43,858 nucleotides of DNA from CAZJHD01 sp964545855 (GCA_964545855.1 CAZJHD010000034.1:1-43858), one strand, 5' to 3'; positions 18,101 through 27,400 are shown, counted from the first letter of the stretch. Program-made: numbers and translations. Notes: generated from the letters alone by a model not told the origin.

Positions 18101-18242
18101 GCTCCCCGACATGAGCCCCTACGCCGGAATGTCGGCGACCGCCCAGGCGATCTGGTACTGGCCCGCCGCCGGAGCCGGCGCCTGCGGCGCCGCGCCCTAC
18201 GGCCTCAGCACGTCGCGCGGGCTCGTGCTCACGGTGCAGTAG
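15159..18242 (+). CDS. secreted FG-GAP (integrin alpha-type) repeat protein with shared C-terminal domain
   Basis: The protein has 1027 residues. A signal peptide (about 1-31: LLRVLVPCVAIALLAPETPAQ at its end) is followed by 15 calcium-binding loop repeats of the type DLDGDGLADL (for example PDLDGDGLADL, GDVDGDGVSDA, GDLDGDGLADL), each with flanking GAP-like and VRSGLGG-type strands. These repeats build integrin-like beta-propellers, probably two. The final 140 residues form a separate domain starting FGTGTPSC and ending RGLVLTV, homologous by eye to the end of the di-heme protein at 459. The start is chosen at ATG 15159 because the signal peptide follows directly. Likely a surface or exported calcium-binding adhesion or scaffold protein. 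Confidence 0.85.
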   Translation: MTTRPPLPASCLLRVLVPCVAIALLAPETPAQEFVWSHTPSQPPFNRGLGHALLALPDLDGDGLADLAVADPLSSLGGEVQLRSSATGALLRTITGPGVAIELGAALATVPDRDGDGRDDLAIGAPGANAGAGEVRIHSTATGALLATIGPGAPGARLGTALARTGDANGDGVDDLLAGAPRAAGGTGEVWRLSGATLAPIGIVHGVFAAEFGGVLAAADDLDGDGVGDWLAGLPKQSPASASGAGEIRAHSGATGGQHWSVPHPTPGARLGAAALGFDDLDGDGVGDVLVGAPGTTLHDVGFVYALSGASGALLFGSTSPTGFFTFGNGSRFGESVDRVGDWDGDGTADFVAGAPGVYDCAFIFCSSLTGAAHVVSGASGAVLATLQGVAGDVDTGRSVAAVSDLDGDGRLEIAVGNDSGSVLGKQPGGLAMFHGGDGVKLWSAAGTPANGPASTQVVSLGDVDGDGVSDAVFAQQVPDATAASVLQVVRALSGRDGSPLWESVAFSVASYSESYLLPLPDVDGDGVGELQVVPSTYEFDFGGDPPVVLSGRTGSLLATLPEGVSHVFGDLDQDGSPDFAVADPFENVGGIEAAGLVRVRSGLGGPVLWSLSGSTSYELLGWGLAASGDLSGDGAPDLILVRSPLIGGAREARVEARVGSTGALLWSTVVASAVGDPIPFFALDPIVSIPDVDGDGIDDVVAVLSQWNGTTPWQSILRLSGATGAIGLSIALPGSIAGSFGPFTSVGDADGDGARDLARVLYGTPGVLELYSSVSGLLLFSVPAAATAGAGLSVPVREIGDVDLDGTSDLVLGEFSSGTLGGVYSPVGRLVVRSGRTGAWIETVETGVPWDGFGATIAPAGDLDGDGLADLFAGPGTVRAVSLRPKGLSFFGTGTPSCLGAATLTASSPLQSNLPGFEFRADHAPPLALGVLVLSEFGDPAGSDPFGLGVLLHVDLLASSWASAHDLVSDANGFARAPIPLPDMSPYAGMSATAQAIWYWPAAGAGACGAAPYGLSTSRGLVLTVQ

Positions 18243-18305
18243 GAGGAGGAGGAAGCGCTCTCGAGATCGCGGCGCACGACCTCCCCGCCGCGATCGCCGG
18301 GGCCT

Positions 18306-18327
18306 TCTCCGGTCGTGAGGCCGGAGA
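18306..18327. terminator. candidate hairpin between convergent genes
   Basis: TCTCCGG (18306-18312) and CCGGAGA (18321-18327) form a 7-bp stem with an 8-nt loop in the 123-bp gap between the convergent FG-GAP and AlkC-like genes. There is no U-tract, so confidence is limited. Confidence 0.3.
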
Positions 18328-18365
18328 GGGTCCCGGACCTCTACCCTCGCCGGCCTCGCGCCCGG

Positions 18366-19202
18366 CTACGTCGCGTCTCTCCGGAGGCGGAGCGCGCGCT
18401 GCTCGCCCTTCCGCGCCGGGAGCCGCAGCGCGTGGCGGACGAGCCACTTCCTCTCCTTCGTTGCCCCCGCGAGCCAGCGCTCGCAGGTCGCGTAGACGAG
18501 GCCGGGGTGGTCCTTCGCGAGATCGCCGAGATGGTTCGCGACGCTGCGCCGGACGTAGAGGCTCGCGTCGTCCTTCAGGCGGTCGAGGATCGGCAGTGCG
18601 GCCGTCGGATCGGCGTCGAGGGCCGCGACGCGCGCCGCCCACGGGAGCCTCGGGCGCGTGCCCTCCGAGCAGAGGCGGCGGACGTGGGCGCTCGGATCGC
18701 CGGTCCACTCGAGGAGACGCGCGAGAGTGCGATCCCGGTGCCGCGCGAGGAATGGGCGGATCGCGAACTCCGCCGTGAACCGTCGAGTGAGCGCGTGCTG
18801 CGCCTGCATCGAGACTTCGAACGGGTCGCGCCCGCGGTTGTGCGCGGGGTCGAGCCCGTACTCCGCGAGGAACCACCCGTGGGGGAGGTAGAAGAACTCC
18901 GCCAGTCCGAAGGACTCCGCCGAATCGAGCGGCGGCGTCATCGACGCGACCAGCACGTCGACGGCGCGCGCGTACTCGTCCGGCAGGAAGGTGCGCATCG
19001 CCGCCGCGAGGTGCCGCCCGCGCGCCATGAGCTCGAGCGCCTCCAGGCCGTCGAGCGCCTTCTCGCGGAACCGCGCGCCGTCGAAGCTCGCGTGGACGGA
19101 GGCGAGGTTCCCCGCGAGGCAATCCACGGCCTCGGCGCCCAGCAGGTGCTTCAGCGGAACGCCCTTCTGGATCGCGCGGGGAGCGGCGGGGATGCGGAGC
19201 AT
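18366..19202 (-). CDS. AlkC-like DNA alkylation repair protein (HEAT-like repeats)
   Basis: The protein has 278 residues. It has an all-helical repeat pattern and family stretches: RFTAEFAIRPFL, LARLLEWTGDPSAHVRRL directly followed by SEGTRPRLPWAARV, then PILDRLKDDASLYVRRSVAN and LGDLAKDHPG. The SEGTRPRLPW motif and the VRRSVANHLGDLAK repeat mark the AlkC/AlkD-type family, which removes alkylated bases such as 3-methyladenine by recognising the distorted duplex. ATG 19202 fits the start (MLRIPAAPRAIQKGVPL). It is divergent from glycyl-tRNA synthetase with a 210-bp gap. No regulatory site is obvious. Confidence 0.88.
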   Translation of the reverse strand: MLRIPAAPRAIQKGVPLKHLLGAEAVDCLAGNLASVHASFDGARFREKALDGLEALELMARGRHLAAAMRTFLPDEYARAVDVLVASMTPPLDSAESFGLAEFFYLPHGWFLAEYGLDPAHNRGRDPFEVSMQAQHALTRRFTAEFAIRPFLARHRDRTLARLLEWTGDPSAHVRRLCSEGTRPRLPWAARVAALDADPTAALPILDRLKDDASLYVRRSVANHLGDLAKDHPGLVYATCERWLAGATKERKWLVRHALRLPARKGEQRALRLRRDAT

Positions 19203-19412
19203 TGCGTGATCGGGGTCGACCGTGCCGCGGGGACCCGGAGTCTGGGGAAGGACTGCCCGGCGGCAATCGCCGTCCTGGAGCACCCGGCGCCGCCCCGCCT
19301 CTTTCCTCGGCGGCGGCTCTCCGCCACTCTCTTCGCCCCGCCGTCCCGACCTCCCCACCCGAAGCCCGCCTTCCGGAGCCCCGTGCCCGCCCAGCCTCCC
19401 GCCGCCGCCCTC

Positions 19413-20810
19413 ATGGACAAGATCGTTTCGCTCTGCAAGCGGCGCGGCTTCGTCTTCCAGGCGAGCGAGATCTACGGGGGGCTCAACTCCTGCTGGGACT
19501 ACGGGCCCCTCGGCGTCGAGCTGAAGCGCAACGTGCGCGAGGCCTGGTGGCGCGCGATGGTGCGCGAGCGCGACGACGTGGTGGGTCTCGACTCGGCGAT
19601 CCTCCAGCATCCGCGCGTGTGGGAGGCGTCTGGGCACGTGGCGAACTTCTCCGATCCGCTGGTCGACTGCACGAAGTGCAAGAAGCGCTTCCGCGCGGAC
19701 CACATCGGGGTGCCCTACCAGAACGCGCAGGGCGTCTGGTGCCACCCGGAGACGGCGGCGCCGATGACGGAGGAGGCGGCCCTCGCGACGCTCGCGGCGA
19801 GGAAGTGTCCCGAGTGCGAGAGCGCGCTCACGCCGCCGCGGCGCTTCAACCTGATGTTCCAGACGTTCCTCGGCGCGGTGGTGGAGGACGCGGCGCGCGT
19901 CTACCTCCGGCCCGAGACGGCGCAGGGCATCTTCACGAACTTCGTGAACGTGCTGAACGCGTCGCGGCGGAAGCCGCCCTTCGGCATCGCGCAGATCGGG
20001 AAGTCGTTCCGGAACGAGATCACGCCGGGCAACTTCGTCTTCCGCACGCGCGAGTTCGAGCAGGGGGAGATGGAGTTCTTCGTGCCGCCGGCGGACGGCG
20101 CGAAGTGGTTCGACTACTGGCGCAAGGAGCGCTTCGAGTGGTACCCGCGCTACGGGATCCGGCGCTCGCGGCTGCGGCTGCGCGACCACGCGAAGGACGA
20201 GCTCGCCCACTACTCGACGGGCTGCTCCGACGTGGAGTACCGCTACCCCTTCGGCTGGGGCGAGCTCGAGGGCATCGCGAACCGCACCGACTTCGACCTG
20301 AAGCAGCACACGGAGGCGAGCCGCAAGGACCTCTCGTTCTTCGACGAGGAGGCGAAGGTGCGCTACGTGCCCCACGTCATCGAGCCGGCGGCCGGCATCG
20401 ACCGCGCCGCCATGACGTTCCTCGTCGACGCCTACGAGGAGACGGAAGTGAAGGGGGAGACGCGCGTCGTGCTCCACCTCCACCCGCGGATCGCGCCGAT
20501 CACGGTCGCCGTCTTCCCGCTCGTCAAGAAGGAGGGCATGCCGGAGAAGGCGAAGGAGATCGAGCGCGCGCTGCGTGGGCCCTTCGCCACGGCCATCGAG
20601 GCGAACGCGTCGATCGGCAAGCGCTACGCCCGGCAGGACGAGATCGGCACTCCCTACTGCGTGACCGTCGACGGCGAGACCATGACCGACGACACGGTGA
20701 CGCTCCGCGACCGCGACACGCTGGTGCAGGACCGCGTGAAGGTCTCGGAGCTCCGCGCGGCGATCGAGGCGAAGATCGCCGACTGGAAGCGCGCCGACGA
20801 GAGCGATTGA
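19413..20810 (+). CDS. glyS: glycine--tRNA ligase (dimeric alpha2 type)
   Basis: The protein has 465 residues, of the class II single-chain type. It shows KRRGFVFQASEIYGGLNSCW and DYGPLGVELKRNVREAWW at the N-terminus, motif 2 region GKSFRNEITPGNFVFRTREF, LRPETAQGIF, a Cys4 zinc element (CTKC and CPEC), motif 3 region VIEPAAGIDRA, and the C-terminal anticodon-binding domain (LHPRIAPITVAVFPLV, DEIGTPYCVTVD). It charges tRNA-Gly in the cytoplasm. ATG 19413 is preferred; GTG 19383 in frame would add ten residues (start VPAQPPAAAL) and cannot be excluded. All core motifs are intact, so it should be active. The gene converges with an ECF sigma gene 33 bp downstream. Confidence 0.95.
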   Translation: MDKIVSLCKRRGFVFQASEIYGGLNSCWDYGPLGVELKRNVREAWWRAMVRERDDVVGLDSAILQHPRVWEASGHVANFSDPLVDCTKCKKRFRADHIGVPYQNAQGVWCHPETAAPMTEEAALATLAARKCPECESALTPPRRFNLMFQTFLGAVVEDAARVYLRPETAQGIFTNFVNVLNASRRKPPFGIAQIGKSFRNEITPGNFVFRTREFEQGEMEFFVPPADGAKWFDYWRKERFEWYPRYGIRRSRLRLRDHAKDELAHYSTGCSDVEYRYPFGWGELEGIANRTDFDLKQHTEASRKDLSFFDEEAKVRYVPHVIEPAAGIDRAAMTFLVDAYEETEVKGETRVVLHLHPRIAPITVAVFPLVKKEGMPEKAKEIERALRGPFATAIEANASIGKRYARQDEIGTPYCVTVDGETMTDDTVTLRDRDTLVQDRVKVSELRAAIEAKIADWKRADESD

Positions 20811-20843
20811 GGTGTCGGGTCTCCCGGGCGGATCGGTGGGGCG

Positions 20844-21527
20844 TCACGGCCGGTCGACCGGAGCGGAGTCGGCGCTACCTGCGTCGGTCTCGGGAGCCGG
20901 CCCTCCCGGCGCGAGCCGCCGGTGGTAGATCTCGCATCCCTTGCGGAATCGGTGCCGCACGGCGGAGACGCCGATTCCGAGGACGCGAGCGATCTCCTCG
21001 ATCGGCGTCTCTTCGAACAGGCGGAGCCGCACCACCTCTCGAAGCTCTTCGGGAAGACCTTCGAGCGCGCGCTCCATGCGCCCCGCCTCCTCGCGGAGGC
21101 TCGCCAGCCGGCTGGGTGACGTCGTCTCGATCGGTCCGGCGAAGACCGAGCCACCGGTGCTTCCGGCGCCCCGGGAGGGCTCCAGGCTCGAGAAGGCGAT
21201 CGTGCGGACCCCGGCGCCCCTGCGCGCCGCGCGCTCGTGGTCAGCGAGGTCGCGGATCCGATTCTCGGCAACCTGCAGCAGCCAGCGGCGGAAGGCGGGG
21301 ACGCCCTGCCACTGGCAGCGGCCGCGATCCCGCCATGCGTGGAGGAGCGTCTCCTGCCAGACGTCTTCGGGGGAGGATCGCCGCCGCAGCTCGGCGCCCA
21401 TGCGCTGGCCGATGACGATGAGGAGGGACGCGGGACCGACGGCCTCGATGAGCCGGTCCCAGATCAGGGGGGAGCTCGACGCGAGAGGGCATTCGCCCTC
21501 GGGAAGCGAGCTGGGGGTGGTCTGCAC
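20844..21527 (-). CDS. ECF-type RNA polymerase sigma-70 factor
   Basis: The protein has 227 residues. Region 2: SPEDVWQETLLHAWRD, then FRRWLLQVAENRIRDLADHE. Region 4: LPEELREVVRLRLFEETPIE followed by EIARVLGIGVSAVRHRFRK. The conserved region 2-region 4 spacing and the QWQGVPAFRRWL stretch resemble ECF factors that are expanded in Planctomycetota. GTG 21527 is chosen because AGGA lies 7 nt upstream. It lies 98 bp after the secreted carboxypeptidase-regulatory-like protein on the same strand and near the kinase, suggesting a common signalling module. No anti-sigma factor is visible in the window. Confidence 0.85.
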   Translation of the reverse strand: MQTTPSSLPEGECPLASSSPLIWDRLIEAVGPASLLIVIGQRMGAELRRRSSPEDVWQETLLHAWRDRGRCQWQGVPAFRRWLLQVAENRIRDLADHERAARRGAGVRTIAFSSLEPSRGAGSTGGSVFAGPIETTSPSRLASLREEAGRMERALEGLPEELREVVRLRLFEETPIEEIARVLGIGVSAVRHRFRKGCEIYHRRLAPGGPAPETDAGSADSAPVDRP

Positions 21528-21625
21528 GCGCCGTCCTCGCGAGCCGATTGTCGCACGGGGACGGCGAGGGAACGGGCCGCATCGCGCCCAACTGCCCGTG
21601 GCAGTGGCAAAGGCTCCGCGTGTCT

Positions 21626-23173
21626 TCAGCGCGACGCCCAGGTCTCGTCGCTGGGCAGCCGCAGCACGATCGTCTCCCCGCGCGCGGCCGTCCCTCGGCC
21701 GATCAAGGTCTCCTCGGTCTCGGAGCTGGCGATCCAGAAGTACTCGCAGCCGTCCGCCAGGGTCGAGACGTCGGCCCATCCCTCGGCATCGGTGCGCAGC
21801 GCCGGGCAGCCCCGGTAGAACGGGTGGGGCGGTCCGGTCTCGATGGGCTGCACGTCGATTCCGGCGGCGGGCCGGCCGTCGGCGAAGGCAAGAAGGACGC
21901 GGGCGTCCGGGCGCCGAGGCGCCGCCACGTCGAGGTCGAGGTCGAGCACGGCGGCGTCGCGCCCGGCGGCGCGCCGCTCGGCGTAGGCGCTGCCGAAGAC
22001 GCCCGCGTCGACCCACGCCGCCACCTCGTCGGTGAAGGGCATCTCGATCTCGTAGCGGCCTTCGGCGTCGGTTTTTCCCGAGAGCTGCGCGATCGCGCGT
22101 CCCTCGCGGGCCCCGCGGGGCTGCTCGTGGACGAACGCGGGATTGCCGGGCTCGCGCGACGAGCGCGGGAGCGGGGCCGCGCCGTCGAACACCGAGCGGG
22201 CCGCCACCGTGACGCGCACTCCCTCGAGCCGCGCTCCCGTGGGCCCGCGCACGACGCCCGCGATCACGGGCTTGCGCGGGAGATCGAGCACGACGACCGA
22301 CACCTCGCCGCGCCGCAGCTCCACGCGCCGGAGGACCGGGACGCACCGACCGACCAGCGCCTCCACGACGACGTCGCCCTCGAGGAGGAGATCGAGCGTC
22401 CGCTGGATCGGCTGCAGAACGGTCTCCGGCTCGGCCTTCTGCTCGGTCTCCGGCTCGAAGCGCAGAGGCCACGACGAGTCGAAGGTCGCGCCGAGGAGCC
22501 CCCGATCGCGGAGCAGGTCGAGATAGACGTCCGGGCTCGAGTCCCGCTGGACGCGGAGCCGCTCGATCTCCCGGTCGTCGAGCGGAGCGCCCGCGGGGAT
22601 CGGAGGCAGCTCGAGCGCGCGGAGCGAGCCGTCGCCCTCGACGCCCGGGCCCGGCCGGATCTCGACCAGAGCCCGGGAGTAGACGGGGAGGTCGAGCAGG
22701 ATCTCCTCGGCCGAGCCGGCGGGTTGCTCCTCGATCTCGACGCGCAGCACGAGGCCTCCGAGGCTTTCGGGGAGCCGGCAGGCGACGGCGGGGGCGTCGC
22801 CGGCAGTGGTGCAGGGAAGCTCGCACGCTCCCGCCGCGTCGCTCGTCGCGGCCGCGTCCGTCCGGCCGGCTCCCTCCGCCTCGACGACCACTCCCGCGAG
22901 CGGAGCGCCGGTGACGCGATCGCGCAGCCGAAGGCGCACCGCGTCCGCTCGACCGCTCGCCTCCCTCGCCCCCGCCTCCTCTCGATCCAGGGAAGCGGGT
23001 GTCGCGCTCGCGGAGACGGGACTCTCGTGAGCGCGAGCGCCCTCTCCCTCCGTCCGCGGATCCGCGTCTGCGTGGGCGAGCGCGAGCAGGGCGGCGAGCA
23101 GAGCGGCGAGCGCCGCCGAGACCACGAGGGCCCTGCGCGCGCGGCGCCGGATCCTCGGAGCATGGGATCTCAT
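21626..23173 (-). CDS. secreted or membrane-anchored protein with carboxypeptidase-regulatory-like domains
   Basis: The protein has 515 residues. The N-terminus is strongly basic followed by a hydrophobic helix (RRRARRALVVSAALAALLAA), a signal peptide or anchor. Three beta-sandwich modules of the carboxypeptidase-regulatory type are recognisable from the recurring x-G-x-P-L-x-G-V-x-V ... T-D-A-x-G-x-Y pattern: near 85-130 (DRVTGAPLAGVVVEA), 310-385 (GPTGARLEGVRVTV with TDAEGRYEIEMP) and 420-490 (GRPAAGIDVQPI with TDAEGWADVS). These domains are usually structural. It begins 8 bp after the glycine-rich secreted protein, which makes co-transcription likely. A hairpin ACTGCC-CGT-GGCAGT follows at 21591-21605. 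Specific function unknown. Confidence 0.75.
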   Translation of the reverse strand: MRSHAPRIRRRARRALVVSAALAALLAALLALAHADADPRTEGEGARAHESPVSASATPASLDREEAGAREASGRADAVRLRLRDRVTGAPLAGVVVEAEGAGRTDAAATSDAAGACELPCTTAGDAPAVACRLPESLGGLVLRVEIEEQPAGSAEEILLDLPVYSRALVEIRPGPGVEGDGSLRALELPPIPAGAPLDDREIERLRVQRDSSPDVYLDLLRDRGLLGATFDSSWPLRFEPETEQKAEPETVLQPIQRTLDLLLEGDVVVEALVGRCVPVLRRVELRRGEVSVVVLDLPRKPVIAGVVRGPTGARLEGVRVTVAARSVFDGAAPLPRSSREPGNPAFVHEQPRGAREGRAIAQLSGKTDAEGRYEIEMPFTDEVAAWVDAGVFGSAYAERRAAGRDAAVLDLDLDVAAPRRPDARVLLAFADGRPAAGIDVQPIETGPPHPFYRGCPALRTDAEGWADVSTLADGCEYFWIASSETEETLIGRGTAARGETIVLRLPSDETWASR

Positions 23174-23181
23174 GGCGGACC

Positions 23182-24186
23182 TCAGTTGCAGCCGGGGTTC
23201 ACGACTCCGCCCTGGCTGCCGTCGCTTCCGTCGGCTCCGCCGGCGACACCGCTCCCCTTCACGCCCTTCGCGCCTCCGGTTCCGCCGATCAGCGTGGCCT
23301 GCGGGCAGAGCGCGATGCCGCCGGAGCCGCCCTTCTTGCCGTCGCCGCCGTTTCCGCCCGTTCCACCTGCGCCGGGTGCGCCGCCGTTGCCGCCGTCGCC
23401 GCCCTTGCCGCCAGTCGCGCTGAAGGTGTGCAGGGCGGGGTTGAAGGCCCACGTGTGGATGGCCGCGGGGCTCCCGGCGGTTCCGTTCCCGCCGTTCCCT
23501 CCCTTGCCGCCGACGCCGGTCCCGAAGGGAGCGCCGCCGACGCCTCCGACTCCTCCGTTCCCTCCGGCGCCTCCGACGACCGTCAGGGCGACGGTCTGGT
23601 TCACGAGGCCGTGGCCGAAGACCAGCGCCTGCACCTTTCCGCCGCGTCCCCCGCGCCCGCCGTCTCCCGCCGGGCCCCCGTCGATATCGCAGGGAAGCTG
23701 TGCCGGCCGAGGGCCCGAGCCTCCGGCGCCGCCCGCGCCTCCGGTGCCGCCGAATCCGGGCTTCGCAACGACGTTCAGGGGGAACCCCGGCGTCGCCGTG
23801 ATCATGCCCGTGACCTGACCTCCCTTGCCGCCCTCGCCTCCCTTTCCTCCCTTGCCCGGCGTGGCAGTGGCGGCTCCTCCGACGCAGGAGCCAGGTCCTC
23901 CCTTCCCGCCGGCGCCGCCGACGCCGCCGTTGCCCGCGGTGCAGGTGATCAGCCCAGGCGGATTCAGGAGGTTCACCGAGATCGATTGGCCCTCTTTGCC
24001 GATCTTGCCCTCGCCTCCCGTTCCTCCAGTGACGGTCGAGTCCCTTCCGTTCGCGCCCGGGCCTCCGTCGGCTCCCGGGACGTCCAAGCAGCCCGCCGAC
24101 AGAGGAGGTGCGAACGCGACCAGCGCCGCGGCGCAGGAGGCGAGCAGGATCCGTCCGAGGAGTCTCTGCGAGTCGAGTGCAGTCAT
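23182..24186 (-). CDS. secreted glycine-rich repeat protein (GGxGG type)
   Basis: The protein has 334 residues. A signal peptide (RLLGRILLASCAAALVAFAP, then PLSA before GCLDVPG) is followed by a low-complexity body of GG-x triplets (GGAGGKGGPG, GGKGGEGGKGG, GGNGGVGGVGG, GGKGGDGGNGG and similar) interrupted by short hydrophobic strands with Cys or Asn (for example ISVNLLNPPGLITC, NVVAKPGF, VNQTVALTVVGG). The arrangement resembles PGRS-like or collagen-like surface proteins in composition only. Seven cysteines, several spaced at module boundaries, may form disulfides. GGAG 7 nt before ATG 24186 supports the start. It is the first gene of a minus-strand operon divergent from the kinase. Structural surface role inferred. 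Confidence 0.75.
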   Translation of the reverse strand: MTALDSQRLLGRILLASCAAALVAFAPPLSAGCLDVPGADGGPGANGRDSTVTGGTGGEGKIGKEGQSISVNLLNPPGLITCTAGNGGVGGAGGKGGPGSCVGGAATATPGKGGKGGEGGKGGQVTGMITATPGFPLNVVAKPGFGGTGGAGGAGGSGPRPAQLPCDIDGGPAGDGGRGGRGGKVQALVFGHGLVNQTVALTVVGGAGGNGGVGGVGGAPFGTGVGGKGGNGGNGTAGSPAAIHTWAFNPALHTFSATGGKGGDGGNGGAPGAGGTGGNGGDGKKGGSGGIALCPQATLIGGTGGAKGVKGSGVAGGADGSDGSQGGVVNPGCN

Positions 24187-24491
24187 GATCGTTCTCCGGA
24201 TCGAAGGGGAGTCCCGAATCGGTCGTCCGATCGGAGCGACCCTGGGACGAGCCTCCGTGCGAGGCTCCACCGCGTCCGAGAGGGATCCACGTCGGCCGCG
24301 GTCGCGGGAAATCCACGCGCGGTCCGCGCGCTGCGCCGCTCGCCACGCGGGCCCCGCACGCGGACGGATTCCTCGCGACGCTCCGACTCGAAGCCTCCTC
24401 TCTCCTCTCCACTCTCCGGCTCGTGGCACCGCACCGCGACCGCCGCCTGGAGGCGCCGGCCGCGCGGCGCCGCGCGCCGCGAGCAGATCCC
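24187..24491. other. gene-free divergent region between glycine-rich and kinase genes
   Basis: About 305 bp must hold promoters for both directions. It contains the ribosome binding site of the glycine-rich gene at its left edge and several short GC-rich inverted repeats. I see no clear -35/-10 pair and no RNA gene. Confidence 0.4.
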
Positions 24492-27400
24492 ATGGACCAC
24501 CTCGACGCCTCGACGACCGGTGCGCCGGGCGAGGACGCGCGCGCCGCGCGCGAGTCCGAGATCCTCGACGGAGCCTTCGAGGCCGCGCTCCGGCACTGGG
24601 CCGACGGGTCGCCCTTCGATCTCGACGCGGTCGCGTCGCGTCACCCCGAGCTCCGCTTCGCTCTCGAGGAGACGGTGCGTCTCGCGCGCGACGTGGCGGT
24701 CCGCCGGCCCCTCGTGACGGCCGAGCTGCCGGGCTTCGACGTGCTCGCGGAGCTCGGCCGCGGCGGGATGGGGACCGTCTACCGCGCGCGACAGCGGAGC
24801 CTCGGCCGCATCGTGGCGCTGAAGGTCCTTCCTCCGGCCATCACGGCGTCGCCCCGGGCCCGCAAGCGGCTTCTCGCGGAGGCGCGGGCTCTCGCCCGCG
24901 TGCGCCATCCCCACGTCGTTGCGGTGCATGAGGTCGTCGAGCAGGGAGACCTCTGTGCGTACGCAATGGAGTGGATCGAGGGGGCATCGCTCGCCGCGCT
25001 CCTCGACCATCTCCGGGGGAGGAGCGCGCCGCCGACCGTCGAGGCCGTGACGCTCTTCCTCGGTGGCGAGCCGAGGTCGGAGCCCGCCCCGACGAGCTTC
25101 GTCGTGCTCGTCTGCCGCCTCGCCCTCGCGCTCGCGCGGGCGCTCGGCGAGGTCCACCGCGCGGGGCTCCTTCACCGCGACGTCAAGCCGTCGAACGTCC
25201 TCCTTCGGCGCGACGGGACGCCCGTTCTCTCCGACTTCGGTCTCGCGCGAGACGTCTCCGAGCAGCACGAGACGAGACCAGGCGACTTCGTCGGCACCGC
25301 GCACTACGCCGCGCCCGAGCAGCTCCGGGGAGAGAGCGACCGCATCGACCCGCGCACCGACGTCTACGCGCTCGGCGTCACGCTCTACGAGATGATCTCG
25401 CTCCGGCTCCCGATCAGGGGCCGAAGCGCTGCGGAGATCCTCCGCTCGCTCGAGGAAGAGCAAACGATCCCGCTCCGGCTCGTCGCGCCGAGCTGTCCGA
25501 GGGACCTCGACACGATCGTCTCGACGGCGACCGCGCACGACCCTCTGCGCCGCTACGCGAGCGCCGACGCACTCGGCGACGATCTCGAGCGGCTGCTGCG
25601 GCTGCAGCCGATCCGCGCGCGGCCGGCGGGCGTGGCGACCCGCGCCGCCAAGTTCACGCGCCGGCACAGCGGCCGCATCCTTGCGGCGGCGCTCGGCGCC
25701 GCGGCCGTGCTGCCGCTCGTGGCGGTGCACGTCGCGCGCCTGGAGGGCCGCGCCGGCCGGCTCGAGCGCGCGGCGGAGGCGGTGCGCGAGGCGCGACTCG
25801 CGCTCCTCGATCCTGCACACGTGGAGCGCGTGTTCCTGACGCGCGAGCTCCAGGCTCCGCCGGGCCTGCGCGTCCTCTCCCCCGACGCGATGGCTCTCGC
25901 CGTCGCGCGCTACGACGAGGCGCTCCCGGTGCTCCCGTCGACGGGCGCGCTCCGGCGCGAGCGAGACGTCGTGGCTCTCGCGGCGTCCCTCGCGGGCGCC
26001 GTCTCGATCCCGGATTCGGCGGACGGACCGGTGCCCGGATGCCCCGTCACCTCGGAGGCGGCGCGCGGCCTCGCGCGCCTGCACCGGATCGATCGGATCG
26101 ACGGCGCGGCGCTCGAGCGCGCGAGCCTCGACGACCGGCGCGCCCTCGGGCTCCTCGCCTTCCTCGCCGGCGACGTCGACCTCTGCAGCCGCGCCTGGGA
26201 GCCCTTCGATCTCGCGCACCCGACGGACCCGCTCGTGGACGCCGCGCTCGGCGAGTTGCACCTCGTCCTCGGCGCTCCGGCGATCGCCTATCCGAGGCTC
26301 CTGCGCGCGTGCGACGCGTTCCCCGAGGCGGGCTTCCTCGCGACGCGGCTCGCGCGCGCTGCGCTCGCGGTCGGAGACCGGGAGCAGGCCCGGCGCCATC
26401 TCGAAGGCGTATCGCGGCTGGCGTTCCAGGACCCCTTCGGCGGTCTCGCCTGTGTTCGTGCGGAACTCGCCGAGGCCGAGGGCCGGCTCGACGAGGCCCG
26501 GACGCTCCTCGAGGAATCGAGCAGGCTCGGCGATCCGCGCAGCCTCTTCGTCCTCGCGCGCGTGCACCTTCGGCTCGGGCACGCGCGCGAATCGCTTCGT
26601 GTGCTGGAGCGGCTCGTCTGGCGGCTCGCGCCTGTACGGCAGTACCGGCGCGCGCACGCGCAGGCAGCCGAGCGGTGGTGGCGCTCGCTCGGGCCGCTGC
26701 AGAAGTACGAGGAGGTCCTCCGAGCGGCGCGGGAGCGGAGCGACGAGACGAGCTTCCTCCGGGGAATGACGCTCTTCGGGGAGCTGCGCGGCCGAGGCAC
26801 TCTCGAATCGACTCTCCGGTACTTGGACGAAGCCCGTGGGACCTTCGAGCACGCGGGCGAGCCCCACCCCGAGGGCGCCCTCCGGAGTCTCGCACTGACG
26901 CGGCGGCTCGTGCGGGAGGCCTGTGATTCGGGGCGGCGCGCCGGCGGCGCGAAACTGCGCATCGCCGCCGCGCTCTCGCTCGCGCTCGACGAAGCGGCGA
27001 CCGCTGTGCTCGGCGCACGCGCGTGGCGCGGCGCCGTCGAGCTCCTCGACGCGGCGCCCGAGACGGAGATCTTCGGCGCCGCGGCGCGGGGACGGCGCCT
27101 CCTGCGGATCGATGGGTCCATGCCCTTCGATCACCTCGGGAGGTCGGTTGCCTCCGTGGCGACGGGCGAGCCCGGTCGGATCCGGGCGATCGCCTTCGGC
27201 GCCGATCAGTGGCGCGCGGGCCTCGCGGGCTTCGTCGGCGTTGCCTCGTGCGTCGACGGCTCCCCGCGCTGGACCGTGCGCGGCGACGCGAACCGGGAGG
27301 GGCTGCTCGGATCCATCGTTGCGGGAGTGGGCGACGTCGACGGCGACGGGCACGAGGATCTGGGGGTCGGCGCGCCCGTGCGCGTCGAACGCCGATTCGG

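Noticed and set aside
21591..21605. Hairpin ACTGCC-CGT-GGCAGT as a strong terminator
   Set aside because: The stem is 6 bp with a 3-nt loop and no U-tract; it is noted with the adjacent gene but not called as a terminator.
23182..24186. Relationship of the glycine-rich protein to mycobacterial PE_PGRS proteins
   Set aside because: Similarity is limited to glycine-rich composition; there is no PE domain and the neighbourhood is not mycobacterial.
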